This document shows, in pieces, positions 17,121 to 28,501 of a stretch of 52,031 nt of DNA. The first letter of the stretch is position 1. Each line of letters starts with the position of its first letter. This DNA is from Lautropia sp. SCN 69-89. GTDB taxonomy: Bacteria; Pseudomonadota; Gammaproteobacteria; Burkholderiales; Burkholderiaceae_E. The notes beneath the pieces are model-generated. The model had not been told where the DNA came from. It saw only the letters and a list, made by a program, of their open reading frames with translations, and ran no database searches. The stretch lies in NCBI GenBank assembly GCA_001724855.1, contig MEED01000004.1, positions 1 to 52,031 on the forward strand, given 5' to 3'. Made by a program: the position numbers and the translations under genes.

Positions 17121-17474
17121 TCAGACCGGGAAGTGCGGAGGCGCGCGGCTGCGGTTGGCGCTGGGGCTCGGTCCGAGCGCGGACGCCACCGGACTCGCGC
17201 ATGGCGCTTCCTGCGCGCAGGCGGGACGTGGCAGCGCGAACGGCTTGGCGGGCAGCGCGCCGCTGCCCAGTACGGCCGCAGCGAGGCACAGTTCGCACGG
17301 CGCCTGCGCGGGCCCGTGCTTGCCTTCTTCGCCGCTCGGCAGCTCGCTCGCGTGCGCGACAGCGTGCCACGCACCTGCGGCCTGTGCGAGCGGCATCAGC
17401 AGCGCGAGCCACAGCAGCCACGCGAAGCGGCGGCGCCAAGGCGGGGTGGAGGGGCGGGAGGGAGTCGGGCGCAT
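17121..17474 (-). CDS. Small secreted Cys/His protein heading the zinc operon (DUF2946-like)
   Basis: 117 residues. An N-terminal hydrophobic segment (FAWLLWLALLMPLAQAAGA) acts as signal or anchor. Next comes WHAVAHASE and a CELCLAA motif, then further Cys (PACAQEAPCASP). This pattern resembles DUF2946-type proteins often found next to metal transporters. Two His and four Cys could bind metal. It is the first gene of the minus-strand operon; no Zur-box palindrome could be recognised before it. Confidence 0.6.
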   Translation of the reverse strand: MRPTPSRPSTPPWRRRFAWLLWLALLMPLAQAAGAWHAVAHASELPSGEEGKHGPAQAPCELCLAAAVLGSGALPAKPFALPRPACAQEAPCASPVASALGPSPSANRSRAPPHFPV

Positions 17475-17532
17475 GGCGAAGGGCGCCCATCGTAGCAGCC
17501 GGGCTCGCGCAACCCCGGACCAGGCAGTCGGC

Positions 17533-17577
17533 GACCCGGTAGTGGACCGGGTCAGCGACCGGCAGTCGGTCGGTCGC
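17533..17577. terminator. Two adjacent stem-loops after the BNR gene
   Basis: GACCCGGT/ACCGGGTC (17533-17540 and 17546-17553, 5-nt loop) and GCGACCG/CGGTCGC (17555-17561 and 17571-17577). They lie just downstream of the minus-strand BNR gene stop and before the zinc operon. No T-tract, so a terminator role is only likely from position. Confidence 0.45.
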
Positions 17578-17588
17578 CCGCCCGGGGT

Positions 17589-18698
17589 CTACGACCGTTC
17601 GAGCGCGACCGCGTGAATCGGCGGCAGCGTGGTCGACACCACCTGCCAGCGATCGCCGCCGTCGTCGCTCGTCCAGAGTCCGCCGGTCGTCGATCCCATC
17701 AGCAGCGTGCGTCCATCGGTGCCGACATCGAGGCCGTGGCGGTAGACCAGGTCATAGCAGTGTGACTGGGGCAATCCCGCACGCAGGGCAGCGAAGCTGC
17801 GGCCGCCGTCGTCGGTGCGCAGCACGCACAGCGCCGCATCGACCGGCACGCGGCGCTGGTCGGCCACCGCCGGCGCAAACCACGCGCGCGCCGGATCGCT
17901 CGGATCGACCGCGACGGTGAACCCGAAGTCGGATACCGGCACGCCGGTGACCTGCTGCCACGAGGCGGCCGCGTCGGTCGAGCGCCAGATGCCGTTGTGG
18001 TGCTGGCACCAGAGGTGTTCGGGGTGCGACGCGCAGGCAACGATTCGGTGCACGTCCTGCGCGTTTGCGTCGAAGGCGTGTTCGGGCGGCATGTAGTCGG
18101 CACGCATGCCGCGCGCGGCCGATGTCCAGCTGCGGCCCCCGTCGCTGCTTGCCCAGGCGCCACCGGTGCTGACGCCGACCAGTACACGCTGGTGCTGCGG
18201 GTCGCGGTCGCGCGGGTCGAGCACGATCGAGTGGATGCCGGGCACGTCGTAGCCGCCACCCATCCATTCGTGCCGGCGCGGGTCGTTCCACAGCGATTCG
18301 CACAGCTGCCAGGTCGCGCCGCCGTCGGCGCTGCGGAACAGGCCGCCGGGCAGCGTGCCGGCCCAGATTGCGTCGCTGCTCGCGGCGAGCGACCAGATCT
18401 GCAGCAGCTTCCACTCGATGTCGTCGCGCGCTTCGGCGGGCTGCAGGGGGAACGCGGGCGTGCTCACCTCCCGCCAGGTTCGGCCCCGGTCGTCGGACGC
18501 GTGGCATTTGACGCCGAAGTGACCAAGGTTCAGCGCAGCGACCATCGGGCGATCCGGCGCCGACGCATCGGCAGGCAGCACGGCGCTGACCGGTTCGCCG
18601 AGGAAGCTCACTGCCGCAATGTCCCAGCGCTCGCCAGCGCGGCGAAGCTCGAACAGACCCTTCCGGGTCGCCACCCAGGCGCGAGCGCTCATGGTCAT
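17589..18698 (-). CDS. BNR/sialidase-type beta-propeller protein
   Basis: 369 residues from ATG 18698, whose ATGA overlaps the stop of the MoaD/ThiS gene; a second ATG two codons later (18692) follows a GGGGGG tract at better spacing. Repeated Asp-box motifs mark a beta-propeller: SDDRGRTWREV, SADGGATWQL, SSDGGRSWTS, STDAAASWQQV, RTDDGGRSFAAL, TSDDGGDRWQVV. No signal peptide, so it is probably cytoplasmic, unlike true sialidases. Coupling with the MoaD/ThiS-like gene suggests a joint function. The molecular role is unknown. Confidence 0.85.
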   Translation of the reverse strand: MTMSARAWVATRKGLFELRRAGERWDIAAVSFLGEPVSAVLPADASAPDRPMVAALNLGHFGVKCHASDDRGRTWREVSTPAFPLQPAEARDDIEWKLLQIWSLAASSDAIWAGTLPGGLFRSADGGATWQLCESLWNDPRRHEWMGGGYDVPGIHSIVLDPRDRDPQHQRVLVGVSTGGAWASSDGGRSWTSAARGMRADYMPPEHAFDANAQDVHRIVACASHPEHLWCQHHNGIWRSTDAAASWQQVTGVPVSDFGFTVAVDPSDPARAWFAPAVADQRRVPVDAALCVLRTDDGGRSFAALRAGLPQSHCYDLVYRHGLDVGTDGRTLLMGSTTGGLWTSDDGGDRWQVVSTTLPPIHAVALERS

Positions 18699-18964
18699 CC
18701 CCCCGTCAGGGCCTGCAGCACGTAGACGGTGCCGTCGGCCGGCAGCGGCACGTCGAGCTGCCTGCGGTCGCGCAACCTGCGCCCGTCGATGAACACCGCC
18801 AGGTGCGGCCGCAGGTGCGCCTGATCGTCGAGAACGTAGCCGCGCAGCTGCGGATTCACCGCGAACGCGTCCTCCAGCGCCTGCCTGAGCGAGCCGGCGG
18901 CCGACTCGATCTCGGGCACCTCGGTGAAGCGACGCAGCTGCTGCGTGAAGACCAGGCGGGCCAT
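18695..18964 (-). CDS. MoaD/ThiS family ubiquitin-like protein with C-terminal GG
   Basis: About 89 residues from ATG 18964 (a GTG at 18976 would add four). It has the beta-grasp pattern of MoaD/ThiS, with QLRRFTEVPEIESAAGSLRQALEDAF, a central VLDDQAHLRPHLAVFIDGRRL and LPADGTVYVLQALTGG at the very end. The terminal Gly-Gly allows thiocarboxylation or conjugation. No moaE, thiG or E1-like gene is adjacent; instead the stop overlaps the start of the BNR propeller gene. Confidence 0.88.
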   Translation of the reverse strand: MARLVFTQQLRRFTEVPEIESAAGSLRQALEDAFAVNPQLRGYVLDDQAHLRPHLAVFIDGRRLRDRRQLDVPLPADGTVYVLQALTGG

Positions 18965-19150
18965 CGGCGCGTCCACGATCGGGTGTCGTCGATAGATACT
19001 GCGACACGGGAGTCGGTGTCAAACGCGATCCGTACACGGGCGTCAGGGGTCGGACTTGACCGCGCGCAAGCCGCCCACCGCCTTCCCGGCCCATGCTGAT
19101 CGACCGCCGCGCCCTCGCGAAGCCACGGCCCGCATCAGCACCAGCCCGAC

Positions 19151-20850
<1,700 letters not shown>

Positions 20851-20854
<4 letters not shown>

Positions 20855-21144
20855 CTCCGCGCCAGGCTCCGAGCGGCGACGACGCGAACCGTGGCGCGCG
20901 CGGGCTGCTCGTCGACGTCGAAGCGGATCTCCTGCGAGGCCAGCTCCAGGCCATCGACCCGGGCCTCGCAAAGCTCGGCGACCGCCTTCACCGCCGCCAG
21001 ATGCTGCGCAGCCAGGCCGGGCCGCGCCCTGCGTGCGCGGATGTTCGTCAGGTGCACGGCCCTGCCGGTGATCGCCGCGAGCGCGACCGCGGTGCGCAGC
21101 AGCTGGCCGCCGCCTTCGCCGGTGGAGCCGTCGACGTCGGTCAT
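20851..21144 (-). pseudogene. rtcA: RNA 3'-terminal phosphate cyclase, truncated (N-terminal fragment)
   Basis: 97 residues against about 340 for complete RtcA. The N-terminus is clear: [58 protein letters not shown], matching the first 75 or so residues of RtcA. After this an unrelated tail of about 20 residues runs to the stop. The catalytic His of RtcA lies near the C-terminus and is lost, so the product cannot be an active cyclase. The gene was cut and joined next to glgP. No rtcB is visible. Confidence 0.75.
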
Positions 21145-21233
21145 CGTGGGCGGTCGGTCAGGTCGGGTTCGGCGCCCGCGCTTCATGTTACGCCGTACCC
21201 GTGGGCCGTCGGTGCGGGGAGGACTCTCCCCGA

Positions 21234-21262
21234 TTGACCAGTCGACGACCGGTGGCTACGCT
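21234..21262 (+). promoter_or_regulatory. Candidate sigma-70 promoter for the ABC transporter operon
   Basis: TTGACC (21234-21239), a 17-nt spacer and TACGCT (21257-21262), 70 nt before the ATG of the binding-protein gene. A perfect hairpin GGGGAG-gact-CTCCCC (21216-21231) lies just upstream. Confidence 0.45.
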
Positions 21263-21331
21263 GCCGTGGCTCGCGTCGACCGGGCGCACAAGACGAACGG
21301 GTGCCCGAGGCGCACCGGAGGGGAGCAGAAG

Positions 21332-22672
21332 ATGAACAAGATGCTTGTGGCACGAATTCGCACCTCGCTTGCATTCGCGCTGGCCTGCGCTGCGCTGGCG
21401 CCCGGGCTGGCCTGGTCCCAGTCCGTCACGGTGGTCACGTCGTTCCCGAAGGAGCTCACCGCCGCCTACAAGGCCGCCTTCGAGAAGGTCAATCCGGGCA
21501 CGAAGGTCGAGATCCTGAACAAGGGCACTTCGGCGGGCGTCGCCTACACGCGCGAGGCGCCCGCCGGCAGCCGACCCGACGTGTTCTGGGCCTCGGCGCC
21601 CGACGCCTTCGAGGTGCTGGCCAAGGACGGGTTGCTGGAGAAATACGACCCCGGCGTCAAGGGCATCCCGGACAAGATCGGCAACTACCCGATCAACGAC
21701 CCGCAGGGCTACTACCGCGGGCAGGCGCTGGCGGGCTACGGAATGATGTGGAACACGCGCTACATGAAGGCGCACAAGCTGCCCGAGCCGCGCGAGTGGG
21801 CCGACCTGGCCAGGCCGGTCTATTTCGGTCACGTCGCGATCTCTTCGCCGTCGCGCTCGGGCACCACGCATCTCACGGTCGAGACGATCCTGCAGGGCGA
21901 GGGCTGGACGAAGGGCTGGTCGCAGATCCTGCAGATCGCCGGAAACTGCGCGGCCGTCACCGAGCGCAGCTTCGGCGTGCCCGAGGGCGTGACCAACGGC
22001 CAGTACGGAATCGGACTGGTGATCGACTTCTTCGGGCTGGCGGCGCAGGCCTCGGGTTTTCCGGTGGGCTTCGTCTATCCGTCGGTGACCGCGATCGTGC
22101 CGGCCAACATCGGGCTGGTGGCTGGCGGCAAGTCGCCCGAGATGGGCAAGCGCTTCATCCAGTTCACGCTGTCGCCGGCCGGGCAGGAGCTGCTGCTCGA
22201 TCCGAAGATCAGCCGGCTTCCGGTGCTGCCGGAGACCTACCGCAAGGCGCCGGCCGGCTTCCCCGATCCGTACGGCGGCAAGATCAAGGCCAAGGTGAAC
22301 TTCGACTCGCATGCTTCCGAGCGCCGCTACTACCTGGTGTCGTCGCTGTTCGACCAGACGATCACCTTCCGCCACAAGGAGCTGGTCGCGGCGACGAAGG
22401 CGATCGACGAGGCGGCAGCGCGCCTGGCGCGCAAGCCGAACGCCGACGGCGAGAAGCTGCTGGCCGAGGCGCGTTCGCTCGCGTTCATGCCGGTGGTCGA
22501 CGAGGCGAAGATGAAGGACGACGGCTTCGTGGCGGTATTCCGCGACACCAAGCGCGACGCGGCCAAGCAGAAGCAGATGACCGCCCTCGAGGAGCACTGG
22601 GGCAACGAGGCGCGCCGCAACTACGAGCGCGCCGCCGAGCTGGCGAACAAGGCCGCCGCGACGGCCCGATAG
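21332..22672 (+). CDS. ABC transporter substrate-binding protein (Fe3+/PgtC-like type)
   Basis: 446 residues from ATG 21332, supported by GGAGGGGAG upstream and a signal peptide ending GLAWSQ; longer open frames upstream lack homology. The mature part begins VTVVTSFPKELTAAYKAAFEKVNPGTKVEI, with RPDVFWASAPDAFEVLAKDGLLEKY, AGYGMMWNT and SPSRSGTTHLTVETILQGEG typical of the AfuA/PgtC group. A C-terminal extension of about 110 helical residues follows the binding domain. The ligand could be iron, a phosphonate or a phosphoester; not decidable here. First gene of a three-gene operon. Confidence 0.88.
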   Translation: MNKMLVARIRTSLAFALACAALAPGLAWSQSVTVVTSFPKELTAAYKAAFEKVNPGTKVEILNKGTSAGVAYTREAPAGSRPDVFWASAPDAFEVLAKDGLLEKYDPGVKGIPDKIGNYPINDPQGYYRGQALAGYGMMWNTRYMKAHKLPEPREWADLARPVYFGHVAISSPSRSGTTHLTVETILQGEGWTKGWSQILQIAGNCAAVTERSFGVPEGVTNGQYGIGLVIDFFGLAAQASGFPVGFVYPSVTAIVPANIGLVAGGKSPEMGKRFIQFTLSPAGQELLLDPKISRLPVLPETYRKAPAGFPDPYGGKIKAKVNFDSHASERRYYLVSSLFDQTITFRHKELVAATKAIDEAAARLARKPNADGEKLLAEARSLAFMPVVDEAKMKDDGFVAVFRDTKRDAAKQKQMTALEEHWGNEARRNYERAAELANKAAATAR

Positions 22673-22682
22673 GGAAGCGCCG

Positions 22683-24364
22683 GTGCCGCGCTTCGGCGTG
22701 GCGATCGCCGCGGTAGCGCTGGCGATCGCCGCCTTCCTCGTCGTCTTCCTGATCGTTCCGGTCGTCACCGTCGTCTGGGCGGCGTTCGCGACCCCGCAGG
22801 GCGGCTTCACGCTCGCGCACCTGGCGGGATTCTTCTCGCTGTCGCTGATGCGCGAGTCGTTCGCCAACAGCCTGTACGTGGCGGCGATGACGGTGCTCTT
22901 CGCGACGATCGTCGCGGTGCCGCTGGCGTACTTCACCGTGCGCTTCCAGTTTCGCGGCGCGATCCTGGTGCAGACACTGGGCGTGCTGCCGCTGATCATG
23001 CCGGCCTTCGTCGGCGCGGCCGCGCTGCAGCTGCTGTTCGGGCGCTCGGGCTCGGTCAACCTGCTGCTGGGCGAGTGGTTCGACCTGACCATCCCGGTGA
23101 TGGAAGGGCTGAACGGCGTGATCTTCGTGGAGACGCTGCACTACTTCCCGTTCATCCTGCTGAACCTCTCGGTCGCGCTGAACAACATCGACACGGCGAT
23201 GGAGGAGGCGGCGCAGAACATGGGGGCTTCGGGGCTGCGCCTGTTCCGTCGCATCGTCTTTCCGCTGGCGCTGCCTGGCTACGTGGCGGGGGCCTCGCTG
23301 GTGTTCATCAAGGTGTTCGACGACCTGGGCACGCCGCTGGTGCTCAACGTGACCAACATGCTCGCGCCGCAGGCGTACCTGCGCGTCACCTCGATCGGCC
23401 TCGAAGATCCGATCGGCTACGTGATCTGCTTCATCCTGGTGTGCTTCTCGGTGGCCGCGATGGCCGGATCGACGATGTTCCTGCGCGGGCGCGATTTCGC
23501 GACGCTGCAGCGCGGCGGCAGCTCGTTGCTGCGCCGCCGGCTGCATCCCTGGCAGTCGGCGCTCGCCTATGCGTGGATCGGCGCGATCCTGCTGCTGGTG
23601 CTCTCGCCGCACGTCGGCGTGCTGCTGCTGTCGTTCTCGAAGGTCTGGAGCTACAGCGTGCTGCCCGACGTCTACACGCTGGAGAACTACGCCACCGTGT
23701 TCGCCGACTCGACGCGGATGATCTGGAACACGATCCTCTACTGCGGCGCGGCGGCGCTGATCGACGTGGTGATCGGCACCGCCATCGCCTACCTGGTGCT
23801 GCGCACGCGCCTGCCGGGCCGGCAGCTTCTCGACCACATGGCCACGGTGGCGCTGGCGATGCCCGGCGTCGTGCTGGGCATCGGCTACCTGCGCACGTTC
23901 AGGGAAGTGGAGCTGCCGTTCAGCGGCACCCTGCTCACGTCGAGCTGGCTGATCTTCGTGCTCGCGTATTCGGTGCGGCGGCTGCCCTATGCGCTGCGCT
24001 CGTGCATGGCGGCGCTGCAGCAGGTGCACATCTCGATGGAGGAAGCGGCGCAGAACCTCGGTGCGCCGCGCGGCCGCGCGATCCGGCGCATCGTCGTGCC
24101 GCTGATGGCCGGCGGCATCCTGGCCGGGTTCGTCACCAGCTTCATCACCGCGGCGGTGGAGATTTCGGAGACGATCCTGCTCACCAGCCGCGAGAGCCTG
24201 GCGCCGATGTCCTATGGCATCTACCTTTACATGCAGTCGATCGTCGGGCGCGGGCCGGGGGCGGCGCTCGGCGTGATCGCGGTCGCGGTGGTGGCGCTGG
24301 GCACCTATGCGTCGCACCACTTCGTCGCGTCGCGGCAGGCGCACAACATCGCGAGGAGAGGCAC

Positions 24365-24368
<4 letters not shown>
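22683..24368 (+). CDS. ABC transporter permease, two fused membrane domains (FbpB-like)
   Basis: 561 residues from GTG 22683, 10 nt after the binding protein. About 12 membrane segments in two BPD_transp_1 halves. Each half carries its EAA loop: MEEAAQNMGASGLRLFRRIVFPLALPG near residue 180 and MEEAAQNLGAPRGRAIRRIVVPLMAGG near 455. Fused permeases of this kind accompany AfuA/FbpA-type binding proteins. The stop overlaps the GTG of the ATPase gene. Confidence 0.93.
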
Positions 24369-25426
<1,058 letters not shown>

Positions 25427-25569
25427 TCCGCCGGTTCGCGGCGCCATCTGCCGGTTTTCGGCGTCATCCGCCTGCGCCGCGCCATCGGGTTGAGCTACAT
25501 CATGTTGCCCTTGCCGGCCCGGCGCGATCCTCGACGGTTCCTCCGAACGAAAAACGTCAGGGAAACGCC

Positions 25570-25953
25570 ATGACCGCTCTCGACCCCGCCGCCCGCGAAC
25601 TCCTCGAAAAGGCCGAGTTCGTCGCCATCGTCACGCAGGGGCCCGACGGCCCGCATCTCGTCGGCAACTGGTGCGACTATGCGCGGCGGATTGGCATCGA
25701 CGACGAACGCATCGTCTTTCCCGCGGGCCACTACGAGCGCACCGAGGAGAACCTGAAGCGCGACAGCCGGATCCAGCTGATGGCGGCTTCGCGCGCGGTG
25801 CGCGGATCGCGCGGACCCGGACAGGGCGGCGTCATCCACGGCAAGGGCAGCGTGCAGGTCGAAGGCGAGCTCGCGGCCCGCGCGAAGGCGGTGTTTCCGT
25901 GGGCGCGCGGGGCGCTGGTGATCGAGGTCGAGCGCTGCGAGATGCAGCTGTAA
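25570..25953 (+). CDS. Pyridoxamine 5'-phosphate oxidase family protein
   Basis: 127 residues from ATG 25570 (CAGGGAAA upstream). A split-barrel flavin-binding fold is suggested by ARELLEKAEFVAIVTQGPDGPHLVGNW, RIVFPAGHYERTEENLKRDSRIQLMAAS and GKGSVQVEGELAARAKAVFPWARGALVIEVER. Short members of this family bind FMN or F420-like cofactors with varied or unknown substrates. It stands alone, 143 nt after the ABC operon. Confidence 0.8.
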   Translation: MTALDPAARELLEKAEFVAIVTQGPDGPHLVGNWCDYARRIGIDDERIVFPAGHYERTEENLKRDSRIQLMAASRAVRGSRGPGQGGVIHGKGSVQVEGELAARAKAVFPWARGALVIEVERCEMQL

Positions 25954-26052
25954 GGCGCCGTCGGCCCTTGGCTTATTCGCAGCGGCTCGGCTGCGCGGTC
26001 GACGTCGCGTGGTCGATTGAGATGCAGGCGGGCCGCTGCTAAGCTGCCACGC

Positions 26053-26400
26053 ATGGGATCGTTTTCGATCGCTCTCCTCGAAGCCCTGGTGTCGGCCGGG
26101 GTGTCCACCGAGCGTGCCCGGGCGGTCGTCGACCTGCTCGATCGCTCGATCGACGAGCGTTACAGCCTGCATGCCGAGGTTCCGGCCACGAAGCGCGACG
26201 TCGCGGCGTTGCAGGCCGAAACGGTCCGCAGCATCGCCGAACTCGAGGTCCGGTTGACGCGCGACATTGCGGCGAACGGCGCCAGCATTGCCGGCCTGCA
26301 ATCGCGCATTGCCGAGACGAAGGTCGAGCTCATGAAGTGGATGCTCGCGGCGCTCACGGCCCAGACGGCGCTGATACTCGGCGTGATGAAGCTGGTCTGA
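26053..26400 (+). CDS. Small coiled-coil protein with C-terminal membrane anchor (DUF1640/CCDC90-like)
   Basis: 115 residues from ATG 26053. Residues 1-50 are helical (LLEALVSAGVSTERARAVVDLLDRS). Residues 50-95 form a coiled coil with heptad-like spacing (TKRDVAALQAETVRSIAELEVRLTRDIAANGASI). A single hydrophobic segment (MLAALTAQTALILGVMKLV) ends the protein. This layout matches bacterial DUF1640/CCDC90-like proteins. Function unknown. Confidence 0.65.
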   Translation: MGSFSIALLEALVSAGVSTERARAVVDLLDRSIDERYSLHAEVPATKRDVAALQAETVRSIAELEVRLTRDIAANGASIAGLQSRIAETKVELMKWMLAALTAQTALILGVMKLV

Positions 26401-26758
26401 GCAAGCCGCATATGCGCGGTACCCACGCCCTTGGCTGCTTGATATCCAGACAAGATGGCGATCGATCGAGCAAATAGAGCTATCTTGTGGCTCGTTTCCA
26501 CGTTGATCGTCTCGACTTCGTTGCGCGCTGTTGCTCGAACCGTGCTGAAAACGATTGATTGACCGATATTCGGACATAGCCCGCTCCTCGCCTGTCCGAC
26601 TATCGGACGAACGCCGCTTGTGCGACCTCAGCAGGCTCCCGCGATCCCTTCCCCGTCGGGTACTTGCCGGAGCCTGCCTCGCTGGCACGCCACTTGCGTG
26701 CTCCCATGGCAGTTCTCGCCCGCAGGCGGGCTCCCAGACACTCACGAGGAGAGACTCC
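26401..26758. other. 358-bp gene-free, lower-GC regulatory stretch
   Basis: No supportable gene. It holds a stem-loop (ACAAGATGGC near 26450 pairing with GCTATCTTGT ending 26488, one mismatch) after the coiled-coil gene, then two similar dyads (separate entry) and a GAGGAGAG ribosome site just before ATG 26759. It is visibly richer in A and T than the neighbouring coding DNA, as expected of a promoter region. Confidence 0.7.
26561..26608. promoter_or_regulatory. Paired operator-like dyads upstream of the livK-livM chimera
   Basis: GACCGATATTCGGAC (26561-26575) and GTCCGACTATCGGAC (26594-26608) share the pattern CCGA-N3-TCGG plus GAC on the right. Their centres are 33 bp apart, about three helical turns, so two dimers could bind on the same face. 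They lie about 150-200 bp before the start codon. The binding regulator is not encoded in the window as far as I can tell. Confidence 0.6.
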
Positions 26759-28501
26759 ATGCAGCTTTTCCCGCTCCTGAAGCGTGCCAGCCGCTACGCG
26801 TTGCCGCTGATGGCCGGCGCGATGCTGGCCGGCGCGGCCGTCGCGAAGGACATCCGGATCGCCCACGTCTACTCGAAGACCGGTGCGCTGCAGGCCTACG
26901 GCGCGCAGACGCAGACCGGGCTGATGCTGGGCTTCGACTACGCGACCGGCGGCACGATGATGGTCAACGGCCGCAAGATCGTGCTGATCGAGAAGGACGA
27001 CCAGGGCAAGCCCGACGTGGGCAAGGCGCTGCTGCAGGCGGCCTACGCCGACGACAAGGTCGATCTGGCGATCGGCCCGACCTCGTCGGGCGTGGCGCTC
27101 GCGCTGCTGCCGGTGGCCGAGGAGTACAAGAAGATCCTGCTGGTGGAGCCGGCGGTGGCCGACTCGATCACCGGCGACAAGTGGAACCGCTACATCTTCC
27201 GCACCGGCCGCAACTCGTCGCAGGACGCGATCTCGAACGCGGTCGCGCTCGACAAGGAAGGCGTGTCGATCGCGACGCTGGCGCAGGACTACGCCTTCGG
27301 CCGTGACGGCGTGAAGGCCTTCAAGGACGCGCTGAACAAGGCGAAGATCGTCCACGAGGAATACCTGCCCACCAACACCACCGACTTCACCGCCGGCGCG
27401 CAGCGGCTGTTCGACGCGCTGAAGGACAAGCCGGGCCGCAAGGTGATCTTCATCATCTGGGCCGGCGCGGGCAACCCGTTCAAGATCGCCGACCTCGATC
27501 CGAAGCGCTACGGCATCGAGATCGCCACCGGCGGCAACATCCTGCCGGCGATGGCCGCCTACAAGGCGTTCCCCGGCATGGAGGGCGCCACCTACTACTA
27601 CTTCGACATCCCGAAGAACGCCGCCAACAACTGGCTGATCACCGAGCACTACAAGCGCTTCAAGTCGCCGCCCGATTTCTTCACCGCGGGCGGCATGGCC
27701 GCGGCGATGGCGGTGGTCGAGGCGCTGAAGAAGACCGGCGGCGACACGAAGACCGAGGCACTGATCAAGGCGATGGAAGGCATGAGCTTCGACACGCCGA
27801 AGGGCAAGATGACCTTCCGCAAGGAAGACCACCAGGCGATGCAGTCGATGTATCACTTCCGGATCAAGAACGACCCGGCCTTCCCCTGGGGCGTGCCCGA
27901 GCTGGTGCAACCCTCGTTCGAGCTGTTCGAGGACACGGTGCTCGGCGTGTCGATCGACGGCCGCCTGCTGTCGTACTACCTGCTGTTCTTCGTCGTGCTG
28001 GTGCTGTTCCTGGTGCTGTTGCGCATCGTCAACTCGCCGTTCGGACGCGTGCTGCAGGCGATCCGCGAGAACGACTTCCGTGCCGAGGCACTCGGCTACC
28101 GCACCGTCGTGTACCGCACGCTCTCGACGGTGCTGGCGGCGGTGTTCGCGACGATGGCCGGGGCGCTTCTGGCGATCTGGCTGCGCTACAACGGCCCGGA
28201 CACGACGCTGTCGTTCGAGATCATGCTCGACACGCTGCTCATCGTGGTGATCGGCGGCATGGGCACGATGTACGGCGCGGTGATCGGCAGCGCGCTGTTC
28301 GTGTTCGCGCAGAGTTACCTGCAGGACCTGATGGGCTGGATCTCGGCCGGCTTCGAGGGCGTGCCGCTCGTCGCCGCGCTGTTCTCGCCCGATCGCTGGC
28401 TGCTCTGGCTCGGCGTGCTGTTCGTGCTGTCGGTCTACTACTTCCCGACGGGCGTCGTCGGCAAGCTGCGGGCGCGCGCGCTCGCGCGGAGGCGGCCGTG
28501 A
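26759..28501 (+). CDS. Chimeric branched-chain-type ABC protein: LivK-like binding protein fused to the C-terminal half of a LivM-like permease
   Basis: 580 residues from ATG 26759 (GAGGAGAG upstream, signal peptide ending AGAAVAKD). Residues 25 to about 380 are a periplasmic binding protein of the amide/branched-chain amino acid family (IRIAHVYSKTGALQAYGAQTQ, ATLAQDYAFGRDGVKAF, MYHFRIKNDPAFPWGVPELV). Where such proteins end, the frame continues into FELFEDTVLGVSIDGRLLSYYLLF, SPFGRVLQAIRENDFRAEALGYRT and LIVVIGGMGTMYGAVIG, the second half of a LivM permease. The join is near 27900-27912. The livH, livG, livF genes and the first half of livM normally in such operons are absent. A protein whose secreted domain ends in a half permease is unlikely to transport. 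Its stop overlaps the next gene (GTGA). Confidence 0.88.
   Translation: MQLFPLLKRASRYALPLMAGAMLAGAAVAKDIRIAHVYSKTGALQAYGAQTQTGLMLGFDYATGGTMMVNGRKIVLIEKDDQGKPDVGKALLQAAYADDKVDLAIGPTSSGVALALLPVAEEYKKILLVEPAVADSITGDKWNRYIFRTGRNSSQDAISNAVALDKEGVSIATLAQDYAFGRDGVKAFKDALNKAKIVHEEYLPTNTTDFTAGAQRLFDALKDKPGRKVIFIIWAGAGNPFKIADLDPKRYGIEIATGGNILPAMAAYKAFPGMEGATYYYFDIPKNAANNWLITEHYKRFKSPPDFFTAGGMAAAMAVVEALKKTGGDTKTEALIKAMEGMSFDTPKGKMTFRKEDHQAMQSMYHFRIKNDPAFPWGVPELVQPSFELFEDTVLGVSIDGRLLSYYLLFFVVLVLFLVLLRIVNSPFGRVLQAIRENDFRAEALGYRTVVYRTLSTVLAAVFATMAGALLAIWLRYNGPDTTLSFEIMLDTLLIVVIGGMGTMYGAVIGSALFVFAQSYLQDLMGWISAGFEGVPLVAALFSPDRWLLWLGVLFVLSVYYFPTGVVGKLRARALARRRP

Noticed and set aside
17475-17588. Zur-binding site before the zinc operon
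   Set aside because: The hairpins here are GC-only and do not resemble the AT-rich Zur palindrome; none could be recognised.
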